Source of the DNA: a virus
Length of the DNA: 64,000 nt
Virus record (IMG/VR): IMGVR_UViG_3300045120_000483
Coordinates: 40,882 to 104,881 of that record
Strand: one strand, 5' to 3'
Every line of letters begins with the position of its first letter. The first letter of the stretch is position 1. The translations under genes were made by a program, and so were the position numbers. Below the pieces are notes generated by a model. It had not been told where the DNA came from. It searched no databases and saw only the letters and a list, made by a program, of their open reading frames with translations. Below, piece after piece: positions 33,150-40,301 of this stretch.

Positions 33150-33273
33150 TGATCTCTCCTATGACCTGTTCAAGATTATTTCGGGCGTCCTGCACGTCCA
33201 TCACATCACCGAATCGCGTCCTAGCTGTGATTAACTGGTCGATAGCCTCAACTAAATCTCTGGCTACCCTCAT
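33070..33273 (-). CDS. small protein with C-terminal Cys cluster, 67 aa
   Basis: AAGGA seven bases before ATG 33273. An acidic helix precedes SGCGGNCPCKSS, a three-cysteine cluster that may bind metal or iron-sulfur. It overlaps the Tat-signal gene by 80 bases in another frame; both have good ribosome sites, so both are kept. Confidence 0.5.
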   Translation of the reverse strand: MRVARDLVEAIDQLITARTRFGDVMDVQDARNNLEQVIGEINEQTKSASGCGGNCPCKSSPPPFSSD

Positions 33274-33464
33274 TATATATTCCTTTGTGACATAAGGTCA
33301 ATAAGGATTCGAACCGACTGAGCCAGAACTTGAATGCATTCATTCTGAGCTTGAATGACTAAAGCTAGATCGATAATTTTCTGTCCTAGGAATTCTTGTC
33401 GGGCTTTCAAGTCTTCGATTTCTTGGGCCACGCTAAAAATGGTTGGAGATGGTTCGTCTGTCAC
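33273..33464 (-). CDS. small coiled-coil protein, 63 aa
   Basis: A leucine-rich amphipathic helix (EIEDLKARQEFLGQKIIDLA) suggests oligomerisation. Stops on the ATG of the next gene and starts within the preceding one. No similarity recognised. Confidence 0.6.
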   Translation of the reverse strand: MTDEPSPTIFSVAQEIEDLKARQEFLGQKIIDLALVIQAQNECIQVLAQSVRILIDLMSQRNI

Positions 33465-33658
33465 GTAATTTTCCTTCTGTGACTATTGGTATACAACGGT
33501 ACATCCTGGGAAAGGAGGATAAGAGACTTTTCCAAACGATTGTACTTCTCTTCCAACGTTTGATATTGTTCTTTTGTTACAAACCTGTCGTTTAATATCT
33601 CCAGGACAAGTTCGCCTAAACGAATACCCAAAGCCTGAGCTTCTTCTACATGTCCCAT
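33461..33658 (-). CDS. small helical protein, 65 aa
   Basis: ATG 33658 overlaps the stop of the upstream gene (TGATG). Helical N-terminus then coiled coil (QYQTLEEKYNRLEKSLILLS). Related in style to its 33273 neighbour; both may be partner subunits. Unknown function. Confidence 0.6.
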   Translation of the reverse strand: MGHVEEAQALGIRLGELVLEILNDRFVTKEQYQTLEEKYNRLEKSLILLSQDVPLYTNSHRRKIT

Positions 33659-34089
33659 CAATATTGTCCTTCCTTGAATCTCTCATGCTGCATTAGATTG
33701 TTGATGGCTCTGATATGCTCCGCCACCTGTCGAATGACCAGTTTGGCACACTCCACCCTTAATTCCAGGGCTGAGATGTTCTCTACAAGAACCAACACGT
33801 CTTCGTCCGCATCCACATAGGTCGGAACCTCTGTCTTCAGAATCTTTCCGGAGGCTGGCATTTTCCAACCGGGGCGGGCTTTCGCGGGCCCATACATATA
33901 ATGTTCATGCTTTTCCAACCGAAGCTTCTTCATTTGGCCTTCCAGGCCCCGAAGAGAAGCAACCGCTGAAACATATTCTCTTAAATACTTAGCATGAAGC
34001 CGAAGGGCTTCTTCTTGGGATTTTCGATAGTTAGTGGGATCGACAACGGTGTCTTTGTCCCATTGTTCTAATAGATTGGTTAGGTTCAT
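33658..34089 (-). CDS. helical protein, 143 aa, unknown
   Basis: First gene of the minus-strand run, with a promoter at 34097-34125. Two long helices flank a central insert (HYMYGPAKARPGWKMPASGK). No catalytic motif. As the operon's lead gene it is probably early. Confidence 0.65.
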   Translation of the reverse strand: MNLTNLLEQWDKDTVVDPTNYRKSQEEALRLHAKYLREYVSAVASLRGLEGQMKKLRLEKHEHYMYGPAKARPGWKMPASGKILKTEVPTYVDADEDVLVLVENISALELRVECAKLVIRQVAEHIRAINNLMQHERFKEGQY

Positions 34090-34096
34090 GTTATCA

Positions 34097-34125
34097 TTTA
34101 TATCTGAAAATCAACGGCTTGTCAA
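34097..34125 (-). promoter_or_regulatory. sigma70-like promoter for the 34089 operon
   Basis: Minus strand: TTGACA (complement of 34120-34125), 17 bp, TATAAA (complement of 34097-34102). Divergent from the promoter at 34138. Confidence 0.7.
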
Positions 34126-34137
34126 GTGAAAAAAGTC

Positions 34138-34166
34138 TTGACAAGAAATGCCATTTCTACTATTAT
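34138..34166 (+). promoter_or_regulatory. sigma70-like promoter for the 34188 gene
   Basis: TTGACA at 34138-34143, 17 bp, TATTAT at 34161-34166, then GGAGG and ATG 34188. The spacer core AAATGCCATTTCT matches the 6265 promoter. Confidence 0.75.
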
Positions 34167-34187
34167 CCCCAAATCGGAGGAAAACAA

Positions 34188-34652
34188 ATGACCGCCACAA
34201 TCTTCATAATCTCAGTAATGGTCATGAGCTTTCTCCTGGAAAAGGACCATGGCGATAAAGACGTTGCCCTCACCCCGGCTTGGTACCAACATCAGTTTCG
34301 GAGGATTTTCAGAATGAACACCTATACCTACACAACCGTAGATAGCAGGGTCTTTGTCATCCGGAATGGCATTGGTCAAGGCTATATCGATGAGACCCCG
34401 AATTCATATGTGATGGTCATCCATGGCTTTGATTCAACCTTTAATAGCATGAAACCCAAAAGCCTGGATGATGTCAAGAAACTGTTCAATGTCATCCAAT
34501 CCAGCCTGAACCCCCACTTTGGTAGGGACCTTGCCCGGGATGTAGCAAATCTGCCTGTTTCGAAAAATTATAGCAAACTTACCAGTTTCGAAAAAGCATG
34601 TAATGAACGTAGTTCAAGCAGGCCTGAGGCCTGCTTAGGCAAGAGCCTATAA
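34188..34652 (+). CDS. protein with N-terminal membrane/signal segment, 154 aa
   Basis: ATG 34188 has GGAGG upstream; the frame to 34119 crosses the promoter. The first 15 residues (TATIFIISVMVMSFLL) are hydrophobic, so it is anchored or exported. Two cysteines lie near the C-terminus (ACNERSSSRPEACLG). The gene end coincides with a strong hairpin at 34616-34636. Unknown function. Confidence 0.65.
   Translation: MTATIFIISVMVMSFLLEKDHGDKDVALTPAWYQHQFRRIFRMNTYTYTTVDSRVFVIRNGIGQGYIDETPNSYVMVIHGFDSTFNSMKPKSLDDVKKLFNVIQSSLNPHFGRDLARDVANLPVSKNYSKLTSFEKACNERSSSRPEACLGKSL
34616..34636 (+). terminator. hairpin at the end of the 34188 gene
   Basis: AAGCAGGCC at 34616-34624 pairs perfectly with GGCCTGCTT at 34628-34636; a second small stem TAGGC/GCCTA and a T-rich stretch follow. 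Confidence 0.45.
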
Positions 34653-34659
34653 TGTTGTT

Positions 34660-35147
34660 TTTATTACATAATTATTATCTTATTCTTAACAGCAATTGCC
34701 TGTGTTCGGAACGCACTTTTGGCTCCCTGACCAAAAGTGTACTTCCTAGGATAGGTTTTGCCTATGCGTCCCGGAGATAGCACATCGATTTGAACAACTC
34801 TCAAGCGGAGAGGAAAGCGCGGTTGCGCGGCTACTTTTTATGTTCAGGTTTTTCAACCCCAACCTATCATGCCAATCGATCAACAATGATAAGTCCCCGG
34901 GTCGCAAGTGAGACGTTGCCCGGTCGTGCTCCGATAATCAAATCGGAACTTGTCGTAAAGCATCATACCCCAGGCCTTGGGAAGCCTTTTCAAATAGGGA
35001 TAACCGCCGCTTTCGCCCGGGGGAGATTCGATAGATCGTTTTCAAAATACGATCACCACTTCAACATGACACGAAAGTTTCAATTTTTGAATGTATGTTA
35101 CTTATGTACGTATGTGAAATGTTTATATATTTTACTTATGAACGCCT
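34660..35147 (-). ncRNA. gene-poor stretch with promoter and hairpins, possible ncRNA
   Basis: No convincing gene on either strand over about 490 bp. A minus-strand promoter (35148-35176) reads into it. A perfect 9-bp hairpin, CACTTTTGG (34714-34722) with CCAAAAGTG (34731-34739), lies near the far end. The transcript would end at the 34616 hairpins. Proposed as an untranslated RNA; sequence conservation is untested. Confidence 0.3.
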
Positions 35148-35176
35148 ATTAGAACACATCTGGAGGGACGTGTCAA
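35148..35176 (-). promoter_or_regulatory. sigma70-like promoter reading into 34660-35147
   Basis: Minus strand: TTGACA (complement of 35171-35176), 17 bp, TCTAAT (complement of 35148-35153). Confidence 0.55.
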
Positions 35177-35210
35177 GCCTTTATTTATTCTCTATTCAAA
35201 TGTAATACAG

Positions 35211-35741
35211 TTACAGGTCGCTACCTGATTGATAATCCCAATTGATATACGCAAATGTAGCATTACATTTGATGTGCTTGACCCCGGTAGCTGAGCTAGT
35301 GAAGACTATTTTTGACACTGAGATGGGGAAGGCATCGTAGTAGGTTATGTTGAAATTGGCATTCCTAGCCGAATCCAGGACAGAGACAACAATGTCGCTC
35401 TTGACCCCCAGACCGGTCCATTGGGGTTGATCGTCCAGGGCCTTGTATTGCTCAAAGTTATCGGCATGAGAAATGGACCTTATCCAGGAATGAACTTCTA
35501 TCCAGTTTAAAAAATCTTCATCGACCAGAAAGGTGATCGAAAGAGGATCGAAATCCAGATGATCTCCGGGTTCTGGAATGGGGACGAAGGGGGTAGATGC
35601 GGCCGGGGAAGGTAGATTGCAGCCCGGAAGCTCCACGTCTGTACAGAGAAAATTCAGGGTCGGGGTCCTTTTCATCAACACCCTGAAATTGATTTGAGAG
35701 AGCAGATTGGGGTTGATGATGTTATTTTGAAGAGCGGTCAT
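35211..35741 (-). CDS. tail-tube-type protein (gp19-like), 176 aa
   Basis: Contains ELPGCNLPSPAASTPFVPIP then GDHLDFDPLSITFLVDEDFL and SIVVSVLD-type strands, the pattern of gp19 tail-tube monomers of T4-like phages (inner-tube beta barrel). Start at ATG 35741 (MTALQNNIINPN) follows a CTAAATATC late-type element. It is isolated from other structural genes here. It could be a paralogue rather than the main tube. Confidence 0.75.
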   Translation of the reverse strand: MTALQNNIINPNLLSQINFRVLMKRTPTLNFLCTDVELPGCNLPSPAASTPFVPIPEPGDHLDFDPLSITFLVDEDFLNWIEVHSWIRSISHADNFEQYKALDDQPQWTGLGVKSDIVVSVLDSARNANFNITYYDAFPISVSKIVFTSSATGVKHIKCNATFAYINWDYQSGSDL

Positions 35742-35756
35742 AATGATATTTAGCCC

Positions 35757-35784
35757 TTGACAAATCGTATAGATGAGATATTGT
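35757..35784 (+). promoter_or_regulatory. sigma70-like promoter for the 35821 gene
   Basis: TTGACA at 35757-35762, 16 bp, TATTGT at 35779-35784, then GGGAGG and ATG 35821. Confidence 0.55.
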
Positions 35785-35820
35785 GTTATATTCAATTGAT
35801 TTTATGAAAGGGAGGAAATT

Positions 35821-36452
35821 ATGAAATTATACAAGTTGACTGATGAAAATTTTCAGACCAAAAACCAGACTCAATGGGGGGAGAACGTCACCCATGAAAC
35901 TGGTGGGGAAGGTGACCTATGCGGCCCCGGTTGGCTTCATGCCTACCTGAATCCTTATCTGGCGGTCCTTCTCTCCCCTTTACATGTTTTCTTTGAGCAT
36001 CCTGTTCTTTGGGAGGCGGAGGGGGATGGGACATTCAAATACGAACGCCAGCTTAAGGTGGGTTGTACTAAACTAACAACCCTCAAACAGATACCAATGC
36101 CGGTTGTAATGACTGATGATATAGGATCAAATTTGCTATTCTTTGTGCCAAAAAGGTTTGTAATGATGAGAAGTGGAACCTATGGGCCGACAAGTGGTTG
36201 AGCGGGGAAGATAGGAGCAGTGAGGCTACTTATGCTGCCTATGCTGTTAATGCTGCTACTTATGCAGCTAATGCTGCTACTTATGCAGCTAATGCTGCTA
36301 CTTATGCTGCTGCTGCTACTTATGCTGCTGCTGCTGCTAATGCTGCTGCTAATGCTGCTACTTATGCAGCTAATGCCGCTCATTATGCTGTTGGTGCTGG
36401 TGGTGTCCTTTTCGATCTTCTTGAGATTGTCAAGGAAATGTGGTCAGAATAA
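35821..36452 (+). pseudogene. Ala-repeat-tailed phage protein split by a frameshift
   Basis: The first frame (35821-36201) runs MKLYKLTDENFQTKNQTQWG to a premature end; the natural continuation (RIKFAILCAKKVCNDEKWNL...) is in the -1 frame and continues into the Ala/Tyr/Asn/Thr repeat tail ending at 36452. The switch lies at about 36117-36123. I recall intact homologues with this order (WGENVTH.., LKVGCT.., WNKWA.., Ala repeats), listed as DUF7666. The break may be a true mutation, an error or programmed slippage. Confidence 0.6.
36228..36390 (+). repeat. in-frame trinucleotide/hexamer repeat coding Tyr-Ala-Ala-Asn-Ala-Ala-Thr
   Basis: GCTGCT, AATGCTGCT and ACTTATGC units recur about a dozen times and encode the Ala-rich tail of the 35821 gene. 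Such repeats change length easily by slippage. Confidence 0.8.
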
Positions 36453-36472
36453 ATATACGTAGAGGAGTACTC

Positions 36473-37090
36473 ATGACCCGAAAGTTTTCCAGTTTCCTGA
36501 ACGAAGCCGCCCGAAAGTCCCTAAGCCGGGTACAATCTAAATTTGCCAATTCCAACGTGGGAATTATTACGGCCCACCGGGGTAATTACGACGACAAACC
36601 CGCCGAAGAGCACGCAGCCCATAACAATGTTCAGAATGGATACTTAGCTAAAGATATCCGTGCTCATGGTTTTGGGTTCCAACATATTCGGGGTCGTTTT
36701 ATTGAAAAACACGGTACCCCTGCGGCTCATCCGGTCGATGAGCACTCCTTCCTGGTCAGTCATCCCAACGCAAACAAGCTGAAGCACTTCCTAACGAAGC
36801 ACGGGGAGAAGTATGGTCAGGATTCGGTGCTGTTCAAGCACAAGGATTCGGAGCACGCCCACCTGATCGGGACCAAGGAAGGGGCCTTCCCCGGTAAGGG
36901 AGTAGAGCACTCCGTTGGTAAATTCCATGCCAATCGGTTTCCGGAGTTTCATAGTCTATTGCACCGGGGCGGGGATGCCAAGCCGGGGAAGACTGCCTCC
37001 ACCAAAAAAGGCTTTGCCTTTGAGGATTATGAGAACTTTGGGGTCTATATGCCGATTAGTTGGTTTTCCCGCCGGGAAGAACTCTATTAA
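36473..37090 (+). CDS. phage protein, 205 aa, unknown
   Basis: AGAGGAG precedes ATG 36473. Contains VGIITAHRGNYDDKPAEEHA, DIRAHGFGFQHIRGRF, HSFLVSHPNANKLKHFL and YGQDSVLFKHKDSEHAHLIG, an arrangement reminiscent of the DUF3293 family, though this is not certain. His-rich. AATAAATA 17 bases upstream suggests late expression. Function unknown. Confidence 0.65.
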   Translation: MTRKFSSFLNEAARKSLSRVQSKFANSNVGIITAHRGNYDDKPAEEHAAHNNVQNGYLAKDIRAHGFGFQHIRGRFIEKHGTPAAHPVDEHSFLVSHPNANKLKHFLTKHGEKYGQDSVLFKHKDSEHAHLIGTKEGAFPGKGVEHSVGKFHANRFPEFHSLLHRGGDAKPGKTASTKKGFAFEDYENFGVYMPISWFSRREELY

Positions 37091-37107
37091 GAAATAGCAT
37101 TCTCTTC

Positions 37108-37136
37108 TTGACAGAACTGTTTCTTTCTGGTAGTCT
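37108..37136 (+). promoter_or_regulatory. sigma70-like promoter for the 37162 operon
   Basis: TTGACA at 37108-37113, 17 bp, TAGTCT at 37131-37136. Confidence 0.65.
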
Positions 37137-37161
37137 GATTCTCTCTTAAAGGAGGTAAACC

Positions 37162-37368
37162 ATGGTTCAATCAATTCAAGAAAAACGTCAGTATACCGCT
37201 CTATTGGACTGTCCCCACGACGTTCTTCTGCTGAACGTTCGCAACGTCTATTTTTGTCGGGAATGTGGGGGAGAGGTATCGTTTCGGTGTGTGCGTATCG
37301 CGGTGCCGGGACAGGTTCTTCAAGAAGACGATAAGATTACCTTTTGTGAAGGGGAGAAATCCCTTTGA
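37162..37368 (+). CDS. small zinc-ribbon-like protein, 68 aa
   Basis: GGAGG precedes ATG 37162. LDCPHDVLL, YFCRECGGEV and FRCVRI offer Cys/His ligands (C-P-H, C-x-x-C) for one zinc. Probably a small nucleic-acid or protein-binding factor; unknown. Confidence 0.7.
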   Translation: MVQSIQEKRQYTALLDCPHDVLLLNVRNVYFCRECGGEVSFRCVRIAVPGQVLQEDDKITFCEGEKSL

Positions 37369-37391
37369 GCTACTAAAAAGGAGGATATATC

Positions 37392-37634
37392 ATGTTTGGG
37401 AATAGGTCTGACCGGTATGAGGTCGGGGACGTTGTGAAGTTTCGGATATTTGACCCTGATTTTCCGGAACTGGTGGAGTGGGCGGAAGTAGTAGATGCCC
37501 TTCAACAAAATTTGGGGACCAAACCCTACAGGGTAACGAACATAGAGGACACTAAATTCAAAGCTCATCCTCAGTTTCTTACTATCAACGATGCTTTTAC
37601 TTATTCCGGCTGGTGGTTTGAACCGCTTCGATAA
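37392..37634 (+). CDS. small beta-rich protein, 80 aa
   Basis: GGAGG precedes ATG 37392. Begins MFGNRSDRYEVGDVVKFRIF, typical of a small SH3-like barrel. Same operon as the 37162 gene. Unknown function. Confidence 0.65.
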   Translation: MFGNRSDRYEVGDVVKFRIFDPDFPELVEWAEVVDALQQNLGTKPYRVTNIEDTKFKAHPQFLTINDAFTYSGWWFEPLR

Positions 37635-37637
37635 ATA
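37630..37637 (+). promoter_or_regulatory. late-promoter-like GATAAATA before the 37643 gene
   Basis: GATAAATA overlaps the stop of the previous gene and ends 5 bases before ATG 37643; a transcript from it would be leaderless. Confidence 0.4.
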
Positions 37638-37642
37638 GGGAT

Positions 37643-37807
37643 ATGGGAAAGAAAAAAGCAGGACAACATGCCACTACCTGCAAGGCATATAAGGCCGGTA
37701 AGAGACGCGAAAAGAATAAGGTTCTCAAGCTACGGCGGCATTTGAAGCGTTTTGGGGATGATGCGGCGGCCCAGGCTTCTCTTGAAAAATATCAAAAAAT
37801 AGCATAA
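37643..37807 (+). CDS. small strongly basic protein, 54 aa
   Basis: MGKKKAGQHATTCKAYKAGK followed by a Lys/Arg-rich helix; very high net positive charge, so probably nucleic-acid binding or virion-internal. No ribosome site is visible, but GATAAATA just upstream suggests a late leaderless message. Too short for usual ORF cut-offs. Confidence 0.55.
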   Translation: MGKKKAGQHATTCKAYKAGKRREKNKVLKLRRHLKRFGDDAAAQASLEKYQKIA

Positions 37808-37815
37808 AAAGACGC

Positions 37816-37844
37816 TTGACAGGGGGTTCGGTTTAGAGTAGACT
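37816..37844 (+). promoter_or_regulatory. sigma70-like promoter for the structured region 37851-38290
   Basis: TTGACA at 37816-37821, 17 bp, TAGACT at 37839-37844. Confidence 0.6.
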
Positions 37845-37850
37845 CCAAAA

Positions 37851-38290
37851 TATAGAGAGTGATCAAGAGGGGGAGAGATACCCCCGACATCCTAGTCAGG
37901 GGATTAGTCACAACCTGACACAACCCGGAGGCGTGTCATGTAACAAGAATCTCAGCTTTTGGACAGTAGTAATAGATAAAAAGTTGAAGTTTTGTGTTAT
38001 AATTGGTCGGGTGTCAAGTGTATGAGGGGGATGGAGGGCTTTAAGCTTAAGTCCCGACAGAGGCCTGTTGAAGTCCCCCTCTTCTAAAATCAGTATTCTC
38101 AAGCGGGAGGGTGTGGACCTTTACCTCCTTTCAGGTCCACCGGCCCCTAACACCCGGGTAACCACTAGTTAACCACCCTCCTACTTGAGGATATTCTGGA
38201 ATGGAAAGACAGGCCGGTCCTTTCAGCCGGGGCAGACCCTGATGAAATCTTACAATTGAACCGGGGTTCCTGTCTTTCTTTTTGAGGATA
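37851..38290 (+). ncRNA. promoter-driven structured leader or ncRNA
   Basis: No gene over about 440 bp between a promoter and the 38296 start. Nested perfect stems are visible: GGGGG/CCCCC (37869-37885), GAGGGGG/CCCCCTC (about 38023-38082), GTGGACCT/AGGTCCAC (38113-38140) and GAAAGACAGG/CCTGTCTTTC (38204-38278). The last one ends 17 bases before the next start codon, so it may control translation. Confidence 0.4.
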
Positions 38291-38295
38291 TCATC

Positions 38296-38523
38296 ATGAA
38301 ATATGTTAGCATTAATAGCCATACCATCCGGCGAAATAAGAAGCATGGGGAGAATAATCCCCCAATTCGGATAGCCCGAACCCCCTCCGATAAGAAACCG
38401 GTCTATGCCTTTGAAGCGGAGATTGTGGGACCAGCTAAGCTCATTTATAATCCCAAGGCACCAATATTGAAGTGCGGGGCGCGGCTGGTCCTTCAATGTG
38501 AAAAAGTAAATATTCTGAAATAA
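38296..38523 (+). CDS. small protein, 75 aa
   Basis: GAGGAT precedes ATG 38296. Basic N-terminus (SHTIRRNKKHGENNPPIRIA) and beta-rich C-terminus (LKCGARLVLQCEKVNIL). It lies downstream of a long structured leader. Unknown function. Confidence 0.65.
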   Translation: MKYVSINSHTIRRNKKHGENNPPIRIARTPSDKKPVYAFEAEIVGPAKLIYNPKAPILKCGARLVLQCEKVNILK

Positions 38524-38531
38524 GGTACGAA

Positions 38532-38672
38532 ATGCAGCTTCGAAAGAAAAATAAGTTACCACCCCACGTTGTCCCGGTGCATCCAGCATTTGGAGATATT
38601 CGGGCTTGGCAAACTCAGACTCATGAATATTGGATTCACCCTACAAAGGGATTGCGAAAAAGAAGGAAATAA
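38532..38672 (+). CDS. small basic protein, 46 aa
   Basis: AAGG precedes ATG 38532. MQLRKKNKLPPHVVPVHPAF then aromatic and Lys/Arg-rich end (GLRKRRK). Coupled to the 38296 gene at 8 bp distance. Unknown. Confidence 0.5.
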   Translation: MQLRKKNKLPPHVVPVHPAFGDIRAWQTQTHEYWIHPTKGLRKRRK

Positions 38673-39084
38673 GGCATCCAGCCTTAATTGAAAAACTAAA
38701 TAGAGGACTAGGTGAACTAGTTCTTGACATCATGAAATAAAATCTTATATAAGGGTACGATGAAAAACGCCTGTTCCATAAAAGTCAATACGAACCCCGC
38801 CCAAAAGCGGGGAGAGCGGACGTTTTCGAAGTATACTATTTAACTTTTCGGTTGGATCAATCCGGTCCTTCCGCAAAGGAGGGACGAAAGAGATCACAAA
38901 TCTCCCAATCCCTGTTTAAGACGTGGAAATAGGGAAATCCATTACATAAAAGCCCTCACCGGATAGACACAAAAGAATACGAATTGTGTTTATTTTTTCG
39001 GACGTGCCAACCGCAATTTAAATTGCGCTGATAGGGTCATCTCTTGGGGCATACGGATAGAAACGGGTTCGTGTTCAAATTGAA
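38673..39084 (+). ncRNA. gene-poor stretch with promoter and hairpins
   Basis: About 410 bp without a clear gene. After the promoter at 38724 come CCCCGC/GCGGGG (about 38797-38814) and CCTTCC/GGAGGG stems, and later the palindrome CGCAATTTAAATTGCG. A 27-codon frame (MKNACSIKVNTNPAQKRGER) begins near 38760 and might be a peptide. Classified as possible ncRNA. Confidence 0.3.
38724..38751 (+). promoter_or_regulatory. sigma70-like promoter ahead of 38760-39084
   Basis: TTGACA at 38724-38729, 16 bp, TATATA at 38746-38751. Confidence 0.55.
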
Positions 39085-39897
39085 ATGGTAAAGCGCGGCT
39101 CCGACGCTAGTATCGGGCAACAATTACAATTCAGAGGGATTATGCATAAGTTCTGGAAATCGGTTGAAAAGAACTTTAACGTTCAAGACTTGAACAATTT
39201 CAAGAATTGGGAGGATGTCCGCAAGATACCCCTTTACATTGAGCGGGACTGGGTTGACGGCTATTACCCGGACGTAAAGGCGATGATCGAAACCAACCCC
39301 AACAAGGATTGGGAGAAGGTCTATTTAGAACCGGCTCTGGGACATACGCCGGAAAGCCTGCTTCAGGCGGAATTTATTTTTGAAGGAAAAATCAGATCGA
39401 CAGGTTTCCGGTTGAAGTCCATGCATCATGGACTGACCTATGAAACGTTAGCCGGTAAATCGCTCCTCAATTATGATATGATAATTGAGTTTGGGGCGGG
39501 TATCGGAGAGTTAGCAAAAACAATTTTTGAGTTGGGTTATGGGGGTCGCTATGTTGTCGTGGACCTTCCGGTAATATCTCAGATTTCCAGTTTCTATAAT
39601 AACGGGATGACGGAGAGCGTTTCCTCAATTGACCAGATTCTTGGTATCCCGAAGAATACGTTGTTTATCGCAACGTGGTCACTCTCCGAAACTCCCTTTG
39701 GAGTCCGTAAGGTGGTGGCCGAAACTATCAAAGGTATGGACCAGTTGATTCTCTTTCAGAAGAGCTTTTTTGAGATTGAGAATTTTGAATATTTTACGGA
39801 AGAGTGGCCCCTTCTAACTAACACCTTCTTCCGGCTCAAGAAGATTTGGTTTCATGAACATCAGAACGGAAACTATTACTTAGTTTGTAAGTCGTGA
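39085..39897 (+). CDS. SAM-dependent (putative sugar O-) methyltransferase-like protein, 270 aa
   Basis: MIIEFGAGIGELAKTIFELG (about residues 132-151) is a SAM-binding motif I and YVVVDLP the acidic strand end that follows; ATWSLSET lies where motif IV is expected. The arrangement resembles the putative sugar O-methyltransferase family of surface-polysaccharide loci. It may modify glycans; substrate unknown. Weak ribosome site, and ATG at 39142 is an alternative start. Confidence 0.65.
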   Translation: MVKRGSDASIGQQLQFRGIMHKFWKSVEKNFNVQDLNNFKNWEDVRKIPLYIERDWVDGYYPDVKAMIETNPNKDWEKVYLEPALGHTPESLLQAEFIFEGKIRSTGFRLKSMHHGLTYETLAGKSLLNYDMIIEFGAGIGELAKTIFELGYGGRYVVVDLPVISQISSFYNNGMTESVSSIDQILGIPKNTLFIATWSLSETPFGVRKVVAETIKGMDQLILFQKSFFEIENFEYFTEEWPLLTNTFFRLKKIWFHEHQNGNYYLVCKS

Positions 39898-40041
39898 GAG
39901 GGCGTCGTCTTGTCGGTTGGTTTCTTCCATTGTTACCCAATCGGCGGTCATCCGGCAGAGAGAGGATGATAAATGTAAGGGGACAAAAGGTATTTCTCCG
40001 GAGTTGTGTATGTTGAAGTAAACGGAGAGTGTATAGTACAA
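39880..40041 (-). CDS. possible small minus-strand protein, 53 aa
   Basis: A frame from TTG 40041 to TAA 39880 encodes a plausible protein (FNIHNSGEIPFVPLHLSSSL, then MTADWVTMEETNRQDDALSR). AAGGGAG lies immediately upstream but too close. It overlaps the methyltransferase end and sits antisense between it and the tRNA array. Weakly supported. Confidence 0.3.
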   Translation of the reverse strand: MYYTLSVYFNIHNSGEIPFVPLHLSSSLCRMTADWVTMEETNRQDDALSRLTN

Positions 40042-40050
40042 ACTCCCTTA

Positions 40051-40123
40051 TGCTAGTTTAGCTTAAATGGTAGAGCATCTGATTCGTATCCAGATAGGTT
40101 CCTTTTCGATAAGGAAACTAGCA
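40051..40123 (+). tRNA. tRNA-Thr(CGT)
   Basis: 7-bp acceptor TGCTAGT/ACTAGCA, anticodon loop TTCGTAT, encoded CCA (40124-40126). The T-arm has an 8-base loop or 6-bp stem, slightly irregular. Anticodon CGT reads ACG. Confidence 0.8.
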
Positions 40124-40133
40124 CCAATTTAAT

Positions 40134-40206
40134 GCCGATTTATCCTTAGTGGTTAAAGGTCTGCCCTTGTAACGCAGGTACGCGGGTTCGATTCCTGCAA
40201 TCGGCT
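40134..40206 (+). tRNA. tRNA-Thr(TGT)
   Basis: Acceptor GCCGATT/AATCGGC, anticodon loop CTTGTAA, T-arm GCGGG-TTCGATT-CCTGC, discriminator T, encoded CCA. Spaced 7 bp from the previous tRNA. Confidence 0.9.
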
Positions 40207-40217
40207 CCAGTTCAATG

Positions 40218-40289
40218 GGATCATAGTTTAGCGGTCAGAATCCCGCCCTTTCAAGGCGTGAGACCGGGGTTCGAATCCCCGTGGTCCTA
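40218..40289 (+). tRNA. tRNA-Glu(TTC)
   Basis: Acceptor GGGATCA/TGGTCCT, anticodon loop CTTTCAA, T-arm CGGGG-TTCGAAT-CCCCG, encoded CCA. The HNH gene begins 10 bases after the CCA. Confidence 0.9.
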
Positions 40290-40301
40290 CCATTCGAAGA
40301 A

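Noticed and set aside
34790-35152. 120-aa plus-strand ORF in the gene-free stretch
   Set aside because: No ribosome site, basic random-looking composition, and it runs through hairpins and against the minus-strand promoter.
36180-36383. Ser/Ile repeat ORF on the minus strand
   Set aside because: Pure antisense shadow of the Ala-repeat coding region.
36220-36462. Leu/Met repeat ORF on the plus strand
   Set aside because: Shifted reading of the same codon repeat.
38131-38589. 152-aa minus-strand ORF
   Set aside because: It lies antisense to the 38296 and 38532 genes, which have ribosome sites, and over RNA stems; composition is not protein-like.
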